Below, piece after piece: positions 1 through 11,851 of a stretch of 64,000 nucleotides of DNA. Numbering within the stretch: position 1 is the first letter of the stretch; each line of letters opens with the position of its first letter. The stretch is from Austropuccinia psidii (taxonomy: Eukaryota; Basidiomycota; Pucciniomycetes; Pucciniales; Sphaerophragmiaceae): positions 16,831,975-16,895,974 of the forward strand of contig JALGQZ010000011.1 of NCBI GenBank assembly GCA_023105745.1. The letters are read 5' to 3'. Both the position numbers and the translations under genes were made by a program. The notes below the pieces were generated by a model, which did no database searches, was not told the DNA's origin, and saw nothing but the letters and a program-made list of their open reading frames with translations.

Positions 1-717
1 GGCTAAAAAATGAGTCACTTCTGAGCTCTCTACCTTTAAAAATGTCAAAGTAATGGCAATTGTAAGGTCAAAATCCCACAATATTCAAAAAAAACCAATA
101 CTGTGGGATGGTCTCCCATACCATTGAGTATGAGGTTTCAATACCACAAATATGTTGTTCTATACTTCAATACCTCATGTTATGAATAATATGGGGTTCA
201 CTGACATGTTCTGCACAGATTCCCACATCCCTGTGAGGACCCCAGGAGAGAGTTTTCACCCTGTATTGGGAAAAAAATACCCAGATGTGGTTTCAAAACC
301 ACATCGGAGCCCAATAAGGATAATACATGACTGTGGAAGCCACAATTTCACAAATATGAGTAGAAAAATCTTCACTCCTTCTATGCAGTAAGGAACAGAG
401 GTCCTTCCACCCTTCTTCAGGTTAAAAAGGGGCTTTCCTCTTCCCAAAATAGGAATACACATCCTGCTCTTGAATTTCTATGTAGTACACCTGTGAAGAA
501 TACTATTATTCTTGGAAAATAGACAGGTTATAATTACAAATTAAAGCATTTTGGTATTTATTATAGTCAACCAATTGATAATTACTGCACTGTGGGCTAA
601 AAACTCACCATCACTAGAAATAGTAAGATCCCTTAATAAAAATCCTTTAAGCTTCCTATTACTGTGTCACACTTATATTTTTAGCTTTTTAACTACTATG
701 ATATAGCGTAATCCTCA
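1..717 (+). repeat. 5' LTR of family A
   Basis: This stretch aligns with 14514-15197 over nearly its whole length. Shared landmarks are the inverted words CCCACAATATT...CAATACTGTGG, a run of TACTTCAATACCTCAT, and ATCACTAGAAATAGTAA close to the end. The end is placed at the CA before TTTTGGGGCC, which resembles the primer-site position in the complete element further right. The start may lie outside the window. Confidence 0.7.
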
Positions 718-1688
718 AATTTTTGGGGCCTTGCTGTGTTTTTTGCACTAATTAGGGATTTTTAAGTCATAAAAGTGAGTATTTATGTATTTTTTCTCTA
801 TATTTTCCTCATTATTATCATTTTTGGTGTAAATACATTAATAAGAACAATATTATATCAAATGTGATATGTTATTGTGTTTTGGTGGTTTACAACTTTA
901 CACTTCTGTTTTTGTCTCTTTTTTGAAATTTTGACATGGATTAATAAAAATATAATTACCACAAAACATTTGCATGTATTTTAATACAAAATACAATATC
1001 CCACAATATGATACTCTTTGTAGTCACAAAGAATACCCCTATAATGTAAATAAAAGCTTCATAGAATATGGTTGAATACATTGATAGTTTTAATTATTCA
1101 AAAAAAACCACTGTTCAAGATTTATTCTTTCTGTTACGAAATTATATATAAGATCTTGGGATACAGTAGTGCCTCCTAGATCTGCCACTCAGTCTTCTTG
1201 AAATAAAAATATTAATGAATTTAACTCTTGTCATATTACAATGATACAATAAATCCATATATTGCTTAAGAAGCTATTATTTTCCATGAATCAGAATCAT
1301 AAGAGTAATAACTGAAATTAAGTCCTTAAATTTTGTATTTCAGTGGAAGAAAACTTAATTCTACATGAACATCCAATTACAGAGAAACAACTCTGTAGTA
1401 CCATCTAACACAGAAAATGTGGTGAAAAGAAAAGTGGAATAATTATTAAAGCCAAGAAGTGAACACTAATAGCCATTCCAAGAACTATAAAACCAAGAAG
1501 TTCTGCATCAATCCAAGGTAAACCAACTTTATAAACTTGTGAAGGGAAGATAAAAGATAATAACCCTGTTGTAGCCTCCAAATTAAAATTTACAAAAGCA
1601 GTAGAAAGCAAGCTTGTAAAGAGCACAGCCAAATTTAAATATTGTAAAAAAAGATTTTGACTGCTTTCCCATACTCATATCATGTCAC
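718..1688 (+). other. Family A untranslated leader with primer-site-like start
   Basis: The sequence just inside the LTR (TTTTGGGGCCTTGCTGTG, about 720-738) resembles the one following the 5' LTR of the element at 36117 and is the likely primer binding site. The remaining 950 bases are AT-rich. A hydrophobic 75-codon frame on the opposite strand (1405-1632) has no support as a gene. Confidence 0.5.
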
Positions 1689-2554
1689 CTGTACAGCTAA
1701 GACACCTTGTAGTCCCAAGGAGCCAACCAGAGGAAAGAATGGGACTTTTCAGAATCAGAAGACCATGGTTTAGACATTATTGTTAATGGCACGACACTCA
1801 GGGAGATCATGTCCACCCTAACATTGACCTTCCAGTCCAAAAGAAACCTGAAAACAGATGACTGTAAAGATGTGGATCAAGTTATTCAGCTCCACCAACT
1901 GCTCAAAGGCCTTTTCCAATTTTTCCTTTAACACAAGAGGTTCAAGCTAGCATCATTCTGGGAAGAACTTGCAGAAAAATTCCAGAAGATAGGTCTCAAA
2001 GAGATACCCTTTAAGGATATAATGGAAATAACAAAATGGTTAAATCCCAGCTATAAGTTACAACTCCTGGAGGAAAGGAAAGAAAGGATAAGGGAGAATA
2101 AAGCCACTATACAAGCTATAGAAGAGCAATGAAACTGGAAAGAGCATACTCTGATTACTTCAGGTTCACAAAGAGTTATAAACCAGCCCAACTCCCCAGT
2201 GGTTTCAAACCACTCATAATAAAACAAATCAGTGGGCAATAGTCACCATCCTTACCAATCCCAGGTAGGTTCCATGAGAAGGAAAGGATAGAAAGGAAAT
2301 AACAAGACTTCCTTCATCCATAGGTAGAAAGAGTCAGACCCCATGATCTAGTATTAGTTGGACTTGGTGAAAGAATTGCACAAGAGAGAGAAATAGTTTT
2401 AAAAAATCCTGATAGAATAAGCATTCCCACTATTAGAAATGACATCCCTCCTCAGAATGAAAACAGTACTTCAACCCCTGAGAGTTCCATAAGTATAAAT
2501 TCCTTATGAATACAAATTTCCCAATTTTCAGAGTATACTCAGAAAGAATTTGAT
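1689..2554 (+). pseudogene. Family A gag, 5' part (broken)
   Basis: An ATG at 1689 opens a frame starting MSPVQLRHL, which I recognise as the start of this rust Ty3 family's gag-pol protein. It soon hits stops, and the coding signal moves to frame 2 (RKIPEDRSQRDTL at about 1970-2010, then KAHSDYF-like text with several stops). A second frame over the same bases (frame 3, about 1980-2132) reads FQKIGLKEIPFKDIMEITK and is equally coding-like. The segment ends in EYTQKEFD at 2554, where a family B LTR is inserted. The reading continues at 7843 with IFQEYIFMLQEV. Clearly a dead copy. Confidence 0.65.
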
Positions 2555-3428
2555 TGTAAGGTGTGGATATGAAACTTTGATCAAATATCAAGTATTTTTC
2601 CTGTCCTCAAAATTTTTATAAAGTAAAATTTCATTAAAAATAGTAAGTTTTAAGAGTTTTAAGAAAGAACACACCAAATGGGTTTTCTTTAGCTCTGTCA
2701 GTATAAGAAGTAATACTGTAAAGATCTATTTTTTTACCAACAATAAAAATTTATCCCAAAAATACTCTACAAGGCATATTAATGGCTTCAAAAGAAATTT
2801 CTTCAAGAGCAATTTCAATTGTAATTAATTGAGCAAAGAGCTTCAGGAAATATATATGAAAAAAGAGTATATAAAGGAAATATTGAAGAGAAAACACAAC
2901 CAAGAGTGACCAGAGTGAATTAGGAAATGAATTGGAAAAGTTTAAAAGTGATGAAAGATGCTTTAATTCACTTTTGGGGCAGTTTAATGGTAAAAATGAC
3001 TATAAGAGCTACAAGCAATTATTATAATTATTTTTTCAAATTCTCATAAGGTTTAAAATGATTAAAAAAGGGTGGTTGGAATATACTATTTATTGGTTTA
3101 ACAGTTCTTAAACTAATCATAAAAGGAAAATATTCTAACATGAAGAGAAAATTGGGGGAAAGAAGACATTCTTTTATATCCACCAATTTTCTTACTCCAA
3201 AAGTATAATTTACTTTAATCAATCATGAGAAACACACTGACAACAGAGAATCCAATTATGGCATCATTTAACCCTGGTTTAGACCAAAAAAGGGCTGTTC
3301 TTAGCCATTTTAGTCCCTTAAATCAGCCATTGCTATAGTAATACCTACCTGGCTTCAAGCCATTAAAACACATCAGAAGGTGTGTAAGAGACCTTTGAAT
3401 TAGTTAAAGTGTTTTTACTAGATTTTTT

Positions 3429-3620
3429 TTAGAACAATGGTAGTTTTACCCTCTTTGAAACAGTTAAAGCTTCTCTGGTTGGTATCAAAACCTCATCATC
3501 AATTGAGTCACAGACCCTGTAGCTCAACCCTAGGCCAAAAGCGATGAACCTTTGCATGGAGTTTTCAATCTCATACCTTTCAGAAAGGAATTTAGGGGAG
3601 TCTGGAACCCTTTGAGCCAA
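3429..3620 (-). other. Conserved open frame inside the family B LTR
   Basis: On the sense strand of the LTR a 63-codon frame contains VCDSIDDEVLIPT followed by VSKRVKLPL. The other two family B LTRs carry nearly the same peptide (10785-10994 plus, about 54872-55045 minus). I know no function for it. It may simply be a well-preserved stretch of LTR rather than a gene. Confidence 0.4.
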
Positions 3621-4849
3621 GAGTCCTTCCCCCCCAAAAAACTAATCTTTCCAATTCATTTTTCTTTAATTCTTCATCATGTATGATATGAGAAATTTTT
3701 TCATGTGTAATTCAATCAAAATTTACAGTACACAACTGTCATAATTCATTTTGCCTAGGTATATCCAAGTTCACTTATGTAATGCATGCACACATTTTGA
3801 CATTTCAATTGAGAATACTTCAATTCCTCATAGCTTCTAAAATACACACCACACCTCAATTTTTACACAAAAATTGATGGTTAGCAACAAATTTGGTGTG
3901 ATCTAATTTAAACTTTTGAGTATTTTCACATTTTCATACATAAAATACTCAAGACTTAATTTAAGCTTATTTGGAGTTGCATTACAGCATTTCCACTCAG
4001 AGTTGTCCCCACCTGATTTTGTATAAGGAATCCAATTGTAAAATGAATTTAATAAGTTTGTTTATTGGAAAAGAATTTATCATAATTTTCTTCACTTTTT
4101 TTCAAAAATATTGCAATTTTAATATTTTTGGTGGAAAGTTATTTTTGCTTGATGTTTCCAGGTAAAAGTGTATTTTCAAAGCTTTAAATTTTAATGTAGT
4201 TTTAATGTTAAATTATAATCATAAATTTTATTTTTGTATTAAATCTCTATATTTATAATTCAATTTTATTTTTATATTTCAAAATAAAATTTGTTATTTT
4301 TAATTATAACTTGATTTCAGGGTGTTGGTAAACACATGTAAGCCCTTATGTGTTTTTACCAATTTATGTCCAAAACACATAAGTGACTCATTTTTTTATA
4401 AGAAATTCCTCAGGCTCAGTTTTGAGGGTTTTTTTCTTAAAAAAAACTTGCCATATTTTTTTTGACATGGGATTTCAATATCCCCAAATTTTTTAAATTT
4501 TTTTTCCAAATTTCTCAAATTCAGACAATTTGATAAAATGGCATATTTCTTTAAAAAAATTAATTGAAAATCTTCCCACTTATTAATTTCCTTCATTTTT
4601 ATTGGAATGAAGGGTTCAATCTTTACAATTAAAAAGTAGAAGCCCATAATTATGGGGAATCTTTTTGGTGGGACAAGTGAAGTTGCCAAAAGTTTTTTTT
4701 CATTTTTGTAATATGACTATTTTTAAGCACAAAAGTGCCACATGCTTGATAAAAAATGAGACTTAGGTGGGATTTAAGCAATAAATAGGACTGATGAGGG
4801 GGATCATAGGCATAAGCTGTATATACAAAAATCAATCAATCTGAATTGG

Positions 4850-5181
4850 CCTCCAAAACAGTTGGTTTTTTCTGAGGGGGGAGGAATATTGGACCAATAT
4901 AATATCCTGTGTTTCTTGAATTTATCTTCCCACCCCAGGGCTTGTAGTTGGGCATAGAATTACCCATTCACAGAAATGAGGGGGACTGGATAAACTTTAT
5001 AAATGATGATATTCAATGGAACAAAATGAGAGAAGCTATCCAAGAAGCAGATTAAAATGGGGGGATTATCATTTGGAGGACAGAAGTAAGGGTAAAAAGA
5101 GAAATATTGGACTTTGGAATAAAATAAAACTGGTCTTTCATACTTATTTGCAATTTGATCCCCCATATCAGGCATGGACAT
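4850..5181 (-). pseudogene. OTU-protease-like C-terminal region of the MULE (tentative)
   Basis: The minus-strand reading starts MPDMGDQIANKYERPV and continues to SHFVPLNIIIYKVYPVP. The pattern MPxMGxxIA...PVxxxS...HFVxLN...PVP resembles the second half of OTU-like cysteine protease domains found at the C-terminus of some fungal MULE transposases, with the His of HFV as the likely catalytic His. The Cys-containing first half (DGNCGFR-type) should lie at about 5200-5660, but I could not read it there. Low to moderate confidence. Confidence 0.4.
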
Positions 5182-6243
5182 CCACTTGCTCTTTGTAGCC
5201 TAGCCAACATCTTCATACAACTCAAATCTGTCCAAATAAGAGGATACTAAGGGAATCAAAGTGTTCATGGCTTCATGTAGGTCTTTATTTTTTGAATTTT
5301 TTCAGCCAAGTAACCTCTGACATCAGAAAATTGATCATGAGTCTTGTGAATTTAGTGGGATAATGTTCTGTAGCCACAGTTTCCATCACCCTGGAAATTT
5401 ATGGGCTTGAAGGTGTATTTCAATATAAACTTGAGAAAGTCTTCTGAGCCAGGTACCTGCTGAAATTGGGTCAAAAAAAATATAGATTAAAATTAATCAG
5501 TAACTCCCAAAGAGCATGGATAATTCATCACTTGTGTGATAATTGCTTTGGAAATGCTCACAGGTCAAGTCAATTGCATCATATATCTTCAGACTTGTGG
5601 CAGGCTTTTGGGACTTTATTTGTGAGATTTTGCTACCCATTTCCAATCTTCTATACCTTCTAAGGGTGACTCCTGATTTGCCATATTAATTACATTCAGT
5701 TTCTGAGGGTAGTGAATATGATGAACATATCTATTTTTATAATGAGTCCTCAGAATATTCAGATAAATCCACTTCCATAATTGAAGAGGGTGCAATTGAC
5801 TGTGATCTTGATGTTGTTGTTCTGGTCACTTTTGATGGGGGTCTTCCTCTTCTCTTGGATTGAATTTCAATTATTTCAAATCTTTAGGGTTTTCTTTTAT
5901 TTTTATTTCTATTTCTTATTGGCTCCTTGAGGTCTTCTATGGATATTCTTGCATTCTAGTTGGTCTTCATAATATTGATAATCCTTTTTACTCTTGAAGA
6001 TTTTATAAAATGGAACTTTTCCAGTCAAAAAATCTTGAAAATGTTTAAGAATTGGGGTGATTTCTGCCATTGTTCTTTGAAAAAGTCTTCCCCGATATCT
6101 TCAAATGTTCTTTTGGCTTCATTATTTCTTTCTTTCTCAACACTTTAATAATCACCTTGATAACCAGTCTGAGAAGAATGATACAAATAATATCAGTTAA
6201 TGAGAAAAAAAACATTATTATCAAAGAATTATCACAGGTAAAT

Positions 6244-7425
6244 TCAAATTCCATTGAGGATGGAAGTCTGATATATGGAGCCTTTGGTGCTTGGAAAATG
6301 CCTGTTGGGTCTTGTGCTTGCAAGGAATCCCTTGATACTTTTTGTATTTGGTGGTGCATTTTTCATTGGGGAAAATTTGGTTTTCAAATTTTCAAAGGCC
6401 ATCTGAAGGGAATAATGAGACACCTTTCCATTGAATGCACAGATGTGTGGAGGAAAATTATTGAAACGGAAAATCATTTCTTTGGAGATTCTGATGATTT
6501 TTTCAATAAATTGTTTTCTGAAAGCCATGTGGAGAGCCCTCACTACCTCCAGGAGAGTACCAGTGAACCTTTGGAGCCAAAGTTTAACCATGGAATGGAA
6601 ACCTTAAGCTGTTGAGGTGGATCTTAAACTCAGGTGGCAATGGTGGTTGTTCCAGGCTGGCACATAATACTTGTTTAGAGAAAGCCAGGTATTTTCAAAA
6701 TATTGCAAGACTTAAGGATTTTTTACTTGCTTTTGAAGCTCCTTCCAGTGCTCTTTGAAGGACTTTTCAGTGGATGAATACATAACCTGAGAATTGAATC
6801 CCAAATTCATCAATAAAGACAATAATAATAGTAAAAGTGAAAGATAAAATTATATGACTTGATTCCAAAGGCCCATAAAATTGTAAAAATAAGTGAAATG
6901 ACCAATTTTCTTCATGCAATGGGCAGATATATCTTTATTGATGTACCAAGTGCATTAAATTACTTTTGAGTCTGGGAAGAGCTTCTTAAGAGAATTTTTC
7001 AAGACCAAATACCTGTCAATAACAATGACTTGAGGGGGAACAATATTTGTTTTGTTGAGGAATTTTTCTATGTATTGATTTAATGCCCAAGTATATGAGG
7101 GTTCAGTTTCATTATTCATCAAACAAAAATCCCCAGAACAGGTCTTATTGGTTGAGCTGAAGCCAAAAATATGAAAAAGGGGCATTTTGTACTTATTGGT
7201 TTTATAAGTACAATCCATAAGAATCACATTAGTAAAGCCATTAAGGAGTTTTATGGTAAGAGGGTGAGTAAAAAACAAGGAGTTAACATGGCCCTCAGCA
7301 TCACTCTCAGAGTACTGCACAAATTTTTCTTCTTTGAGGGTTTCAATAAGAGAATAAATGGGCCTTCTGCCTTGCAGTTTGTCTTTCTTGATCTTATTGA
7401 ATTGGTTGTAAATGTCTTGAAGGAT
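6244..7425 (-). pseudogene. MULE transposase (broken)
   Basis: Open on the minus strand from 7425 to 6955, this reads the typical start of a MULE catalytic region: IYSLIETLKEE, then NVILMDCTYKTNKYKMPLFH with the first catalytic-type Asp at about 7215, then NETEPSYTWAL. A stop follows at 6955-6957 and more stops occur down to about 6600. The same frame then reopens at 6591-6244 with the later domain (GTLLEVVRALHMAFRKQ, then a PNRHFPSTKG stretch where a zinc-finger-like C-x-x-H region would be expected). The family mobilises DNA by cut and paste. Stops and lost motifs mean this copy is inactive. Confidence 0.75.
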
Positions 7426-7842
7426 TCAAGGCCTGTCAGACTCCCTCTGGGTGCATAATTGGAGGAAAATGCAGTCTTTGGGGGAGAAAAAGAAAAAAGA
7501 GCGTTAAAATATTTGCAAAATTTCATTGGTAATTCTGTTTTTCAAAAAAAAATGTTTGGTGGGATAATGTGTATTATTTGGGTGTTTGGTGTTTTTTTGG
7601 GGGGGATGTTCAAAAAAAAACTGAAACAATTGGGTTGAAGGGGTTTTGTGGGGAAAAAACCTCTGTTTGGTGGGTTTTGGGAGGCTTTGGCCCAATACAG
7701 GTTTTTTTGTGTTTCATTTTTAATTAAAAATGGGCCCAGAGCACCCCTTACATGTTTTTACCAGAATGATTACATGGGTTTACCAATAACCTAGTTTTAT
7801 CATTTGTGGTCTTTTGTGTATATGAAAATACCTCTAGGGCTC

Positions 7843-9200
7843 ACATTGACATATTCCAAGAATATATCTTCATGTTACAAGAGGTAAACAACTTGAAAAC
7901 AAAAACCATCAATACTTTCCAATATGACAATAATAATTTTAGTAGAGCCCAAGAAGATAAAAACAAAGTCTTAGAGGAGCAACATCACTTCAAAAGGGAC
8001 ATAGGATGTATTCACCAAAAATTAGATGATCTGGATCAAGACATCAAAAAGCTTTTCACTTTCTGTCAGAACATATACCCACAGAAATAGGGAAATGTAC
8101 CAGATAAAATACCTACACAATTTCAACAAGAGGAAGTTAGCCCAAATGCCTAACTGGAGAGTAAGCAAATATAACCATCAAAATACCAAGATGCAGAAAA
8201 AATGACTTAATCAGAGAATGGAGCACTGAAATAGCTTTCAGAAGCCACAAGATGGCCCAAATTCTCAGGTGTAGGAGAATATGGTCACATAGAGCTCATT
8301 GATTATCACTGTGGAAAAAATCACATCAATAGCCAGAAATTGACATGGCTTTTGCCATGGTGTATATCAGTGTTCCAAGTATTCCGGTCTACTAGAGCAC
8401 AGATAGACTGAATACAGCCTTCAGAATCCATTCAGTTATATGATACACTAAAATTAAATAATTTCATGGCAGAAGAAACTGGCCATGGTTGAAGGGTAAA
8501 AAAATTTAGAAGTACATAATGGTATATGGATATGGCAAAAGACAATTAAATTTGAAAATTACAAGTACTCATTGGATAAAGATCCATATGAGTGTTGTCT
8601 TGAAAAGTCCAAGAGACTCAAAGCCATTGATTCTCATAAGAATATTAAAATGAGAAATCACAAACTCCTGACACCATTTTCAGGAGAGTAAGATCATTCA
8701 GTAATGTGCAGATGCAATAAATACTGTACTCTAGATTAAATTTCAAATACCTTACAAGATGTTAGTAAAAGGACAAAAATTGGGAAATACTTCTCTTAGA
8801 GGGATAGCAGCTTCAAAGAGAAGAAACTTTCTAGGCCTTAGTACAAAGCCAGACCAAAATAAATATTTTCAGAAGCACCAAAGAAGAAGAATTCTTGTCA
8901 TACCTGTGGATCACCAGACCATCATTCAAATAAATCTTCAATGGAATAGAAAAAGATCTATGCTATTGATGAAGTCCAAGAGGAAGAACCTCAAAAATAA
9001 GATTATTACTCTGATAGTATGGAAAATAACCTCATAGAAGACTCTGAGGAAGAACAGGAGCCAATAGAGGAAGATCTGGCTGAGTACCAAGAGGAACCCC
9101 AGAGAAAAATACAGTATATGCAGCTAGAAAAAGAACACTCAGGATGAACAGAAATTCCTAATGAAATCCAATAATGGAATGGAATAAATTCATGGCACAG
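7843..9200 (+). pseudogene. Family A gag, continuation with decayed zinc knuckle
   Basis: The reading broken at 2554 resumes as IFQEYIFMLQEV and runs as a coiled-coil-like stretch (EEQHHFKRD, LDDLDQDIKKLF) to a stop near 8090. Recognisable capsid-like pieces follow in shifting frames up to about 8720. At about 8887-8935 a nucleocapsid knuckle reads CHTCGSPDHHSNKS, that is C-x2-C-x4-H-x4-S with the last Cys replaced. Acidic EEE-rich text follows, as normally found before the protease. Dead by many stops. Confidence 0.65.
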
Positions 9201-9214
9201 CTACCAATATCACA

Positions 9215-10124
9215 ATGTGTATTGGAAATGATAAAAACCCCTTGATAATTGACAGTGGAGCACACTGTTCAATAGTAGCCCATAATTACTTGAAAAATCA
9301 TTTTTGCAGCTGGGAAACGCAACTATTGCCAACCAAGGAAAAGAATTTTAATATTGAAATGGGCAAGATGAACTCTATAGGGACTATTATAAAAATATAT
9401 AATAATACCCCACAGAAAAGGGAACATAAGCCTCAACCCAGAGCTTGTAGTGCTTTAAAATTTCCACATATGAGTATTCCTTCTTTAAGAAAGCTACCAG
9501 ATGATGTATGTCATAGATATTTATAATAGTAAAAACAGACAAATTACCATAGGTACAAAAAATTAGAATACATTTTCCCTTAACATATACCAGATATCAA
9601 ACCAAGAACCTTTAAAAGAATTACTGAATGAATTGAAAGAGTTGAAATATGTCTCTAACATCACATTTGAGCCAAAATTCAGCTTACTGAGAATTTTGAG
9701 AAAGAATAGACCAGCCTTTGCCATAGGGGAAGAACCCATGTGAAAAGTCATAGTCCATGATATTTAATTATACCTATGTTTGGGAAGTCCTTATCCACCT
9801 ATTCTAAGGAGGCCTTCATACCCAGCTATCCTGAGAACTAGGGCAGAAATGGAAAGATATATCAATGAAATCTTATAAATGGATTTGATCAGGAAAATTG
9901 GACATAATGGAATTTTGGAAGCTACCACACCAGACTTGATCACCTGTTATTATGGTAAATCTAGCATGTGTGAAGATTTCAGATCACTGAATAACTCAAC
10001 TAAAGAAGAAATTTACCTCATGCTTTGGAAAAACTGGAAAAAGACAAATATGCTACCAAGATAGATATTATTAAGGGTTTTCACCAAAAAGGAGTTAAAA
10101 AAACAATCCATGAAGCTACTATTA
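9215..10124 (+). pseudogene. Family A protease and RT N-terminus (broken)
   Basis: LIIDSGAHCSIVA at about 9242-9280 is a retropepsin active site with DSG intact. The protease frame ends at 9526. After frameshifts, the approach to RT is visible (ILRTRAEMERYINEIL at about 9825-9876), then MDLIRKIGHNG and CEDFRSLNN, and finally IIKGFHQK at about 10070, equivalent to RT motif A with the catalytic Asp region altered. Family B LTR sequence begins at about 10125, so motifs B to E of RT, including YxDD, are missing. Confidence 0.7.
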
Positions 10125-11851
10125 TATATAAAATAAATTTATTTACATTATCAAAACAAAAATTTAAATATCAATATAAATTTATACACAAAAATTAAAA
10201 TTTAATTATAATTTAAAAAAGAAATTACATTGAAATTTGAAATTGTAAAAACAGATTTTTACTTGAAAAAATTAAGCAAAAATGAATTTTCAAAAGTGAT
10301 ACCAAAATTGAAATATTTTTGGAAAAAGGTTAAATAAAAATAATCATAGCTTTTTATCCTACTAATAAACATATGAAAGTTATTTCACCATTGGACACCT
10401 CATAAAAAATAAGGTGGGGTCACCTCTGGGTAAAATTTCTGTAACTCAACTCTAAGTAAGCTTGAATTAAGTTTTTAGTATTGTCTGTACAAAAGTTAAA
10501 AATCCTCAAAACCTTAATTTAATTCACACCACATGTTGTGTTAACCATCAATTTTTGTGTTAAAATTGAGGTGTTGTGTGTAACTTAGAACGTATGAGGA
10601 ATTGAAGTATTTTCAAATGAAATGTCAAAATTTGCATGTGTATTACATAAGTGAACTTCAATTTACATATGAGGTATCAATTATGACAGTAAGTAAATTG
10701 TAAAACTCAATTGAATTAAATATTCAAATTACAAGTATAATACATGATGAGGAGTTAAAAGAAAAATAAATTGGAAAGATTAATTTGGGGGGAAAAGAAA
10801 CTCTAGCTCTAAGAGGGAGGCAGACCCCCAAAATCTTTGCTAACAGGCGTGGGATGTCAAAATCCACACAAAAATTCATCACTATTGGCTTGGAACTGAG
10901 TCACAGGGTCTGTGACTCAATTGATGATGAGGTTTTGATACCAACCAGGGCAGTTTTAACTGTTTCCAAGAGGGTAAAACTACCCTTAAGCTAAAAAGTT
11001 CTTAGTAGAAACAGTCTTAACTAGTTTCTAAGTCTCTTACACACATTCTGGCGTGTTTTGAACGCTCTAGACCAGGTATTAATATAGTAATGGCTGATTT
11101 AAGGGTCTAACATGGCTAAAACTAGCCCTTTTTTGGTCTAACCCAGGGTTCAATGATGCCATAATTAGCTTTTCTGTTTTCAGAGTGTCTTCCTCAACCA
11201 AAAAGAGTAAATTTTACTTTTGGAGTAAGAAAATTGATGGCTATAAAAGAATGTCTTCTTTTCCCCACTTTTCTCTTCATGTTAGAATCTTTTCCTTTTA
11301 TAGTTAGTTTAAACACTGTTAAACCAATCAATAAAAGATCTCAACCACCCTTTTTAAATCATTTTTGACCTCTTTAATCACATGAAAAAACCATTATAGT
11401 CATTGTTTGTAACTCTTATATTTATTTTTACCTCTTGAACCACCCCATAAGTGAATTAAAGCATCTCTCATCACTGTTAGCTTTGTCACTTTGTTTCCAA
11501 ATTCACTCTGGTCAATTTTTGGAATGTTTTCTCTTTGAATATCTTTTTAAAGACTTTTTTCTTTGTTTAATTTCTTGCAGTTCTTTGCTCAATTAATTCC
11601 AATTGAAATTTCTTTTGTAGCCTTAAATATCTCTTGTAGAGTATTTTTGCATAAATGTTTATTGTTGGTAAAACAATAAATCTTTATAATATTGGTTTTT
11701 TATACTTATAAAGCTAAAACCAATGAAATAGGCATGTTTTCTCCTAAAAATATTATTTCATACTATTCTTAATCATTTTTTACCTTATACAAATTTTGAG
11801 GACAGGGAAAGTACTTGGTTTTTAATCAAAGTTTCATATTCACACCTTACA
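10125..11851 (+). mobile_element. Family B solo LTR, opposite orientation, 5'-truncated
   Basis: This is the inverse of the copies at 2555 and 53984. It ends in TTTCATATTCACACCTTACA at 11851 and contains the conserved frame SIDDEVLIPT at 10785-10994. The left end lacks the expected TGTGAGCC and runs straight from RT sequence into AT-rich LTR sequence near 10125. No target duplication is visible. About 700 bp of pol (RT core to early RNase H) is missing at this site, so a deletion accompanied or followed the insertion. Confidence 0.7.
10785..10994 (+). other. Conserved open frame inside the family B LTR
   Basis: A 69-codon frame on the LTR sense strand ends IGLELSHRVCDSIDDEV and continues to VSKRVKLPLS. 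It is the counterpart of the frames at 3429-3620 and about 54872-55045. No domain was recognised. Confidence 0.4.

Larger units (their letters stand above)
4321..7791 (-). mobile_element. Mutator-like DNA transposon inside the family B LTR
   Basis: The ends are inverted. The left end reads GGTGTTGGTAAACACATGTAA from 4321. The right end, read on the minus strand from 7791, gives GGTTATTGGTAAACCCATGT. They share TTGGTAAAC-CATGTAA with one mismatch. The contents are a broken MULE transposase on the minus strand. The LTR sequence on both sides joins up by comparison with the copy at 53984. The expected 9-bp target duplication is not convincing (TGATTTCAG against TAGTTTTAT), so it has decayed or the ends are off by a few bases. 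Confidence 0.7.
2555..7842 (-). mobile_element. Solo LTR of family B, split by a MULE
   Basis: Family B LTR sequence covers 2555-4320 and resumes at 7792-7842, about 1.82 kb in total. The plus strand reads TGTAAGGTG at the left end and GGGCTCACA at the right. By analogy with the LTRs at 36117 and 44693 (TGTG...CCTTACA), the element is read on the minus strand. The flanks TTGAT (2550-2554) and TTGAC (7843-7847) match at four of five bases and look like a decayed 5-bp target duplication inside family A gag. Related copies lie at 10125-11851 and 53984-55771. Confidence 0.75.

Noticed and set aside
1405..1632. Hydrophobic 75-codon minus-strand frame resembling a membrane protein
   Set aside because: It lies in the leader of the family A element, has no start context, no homologous frame elsewhere and arises from AT-rich sequence.
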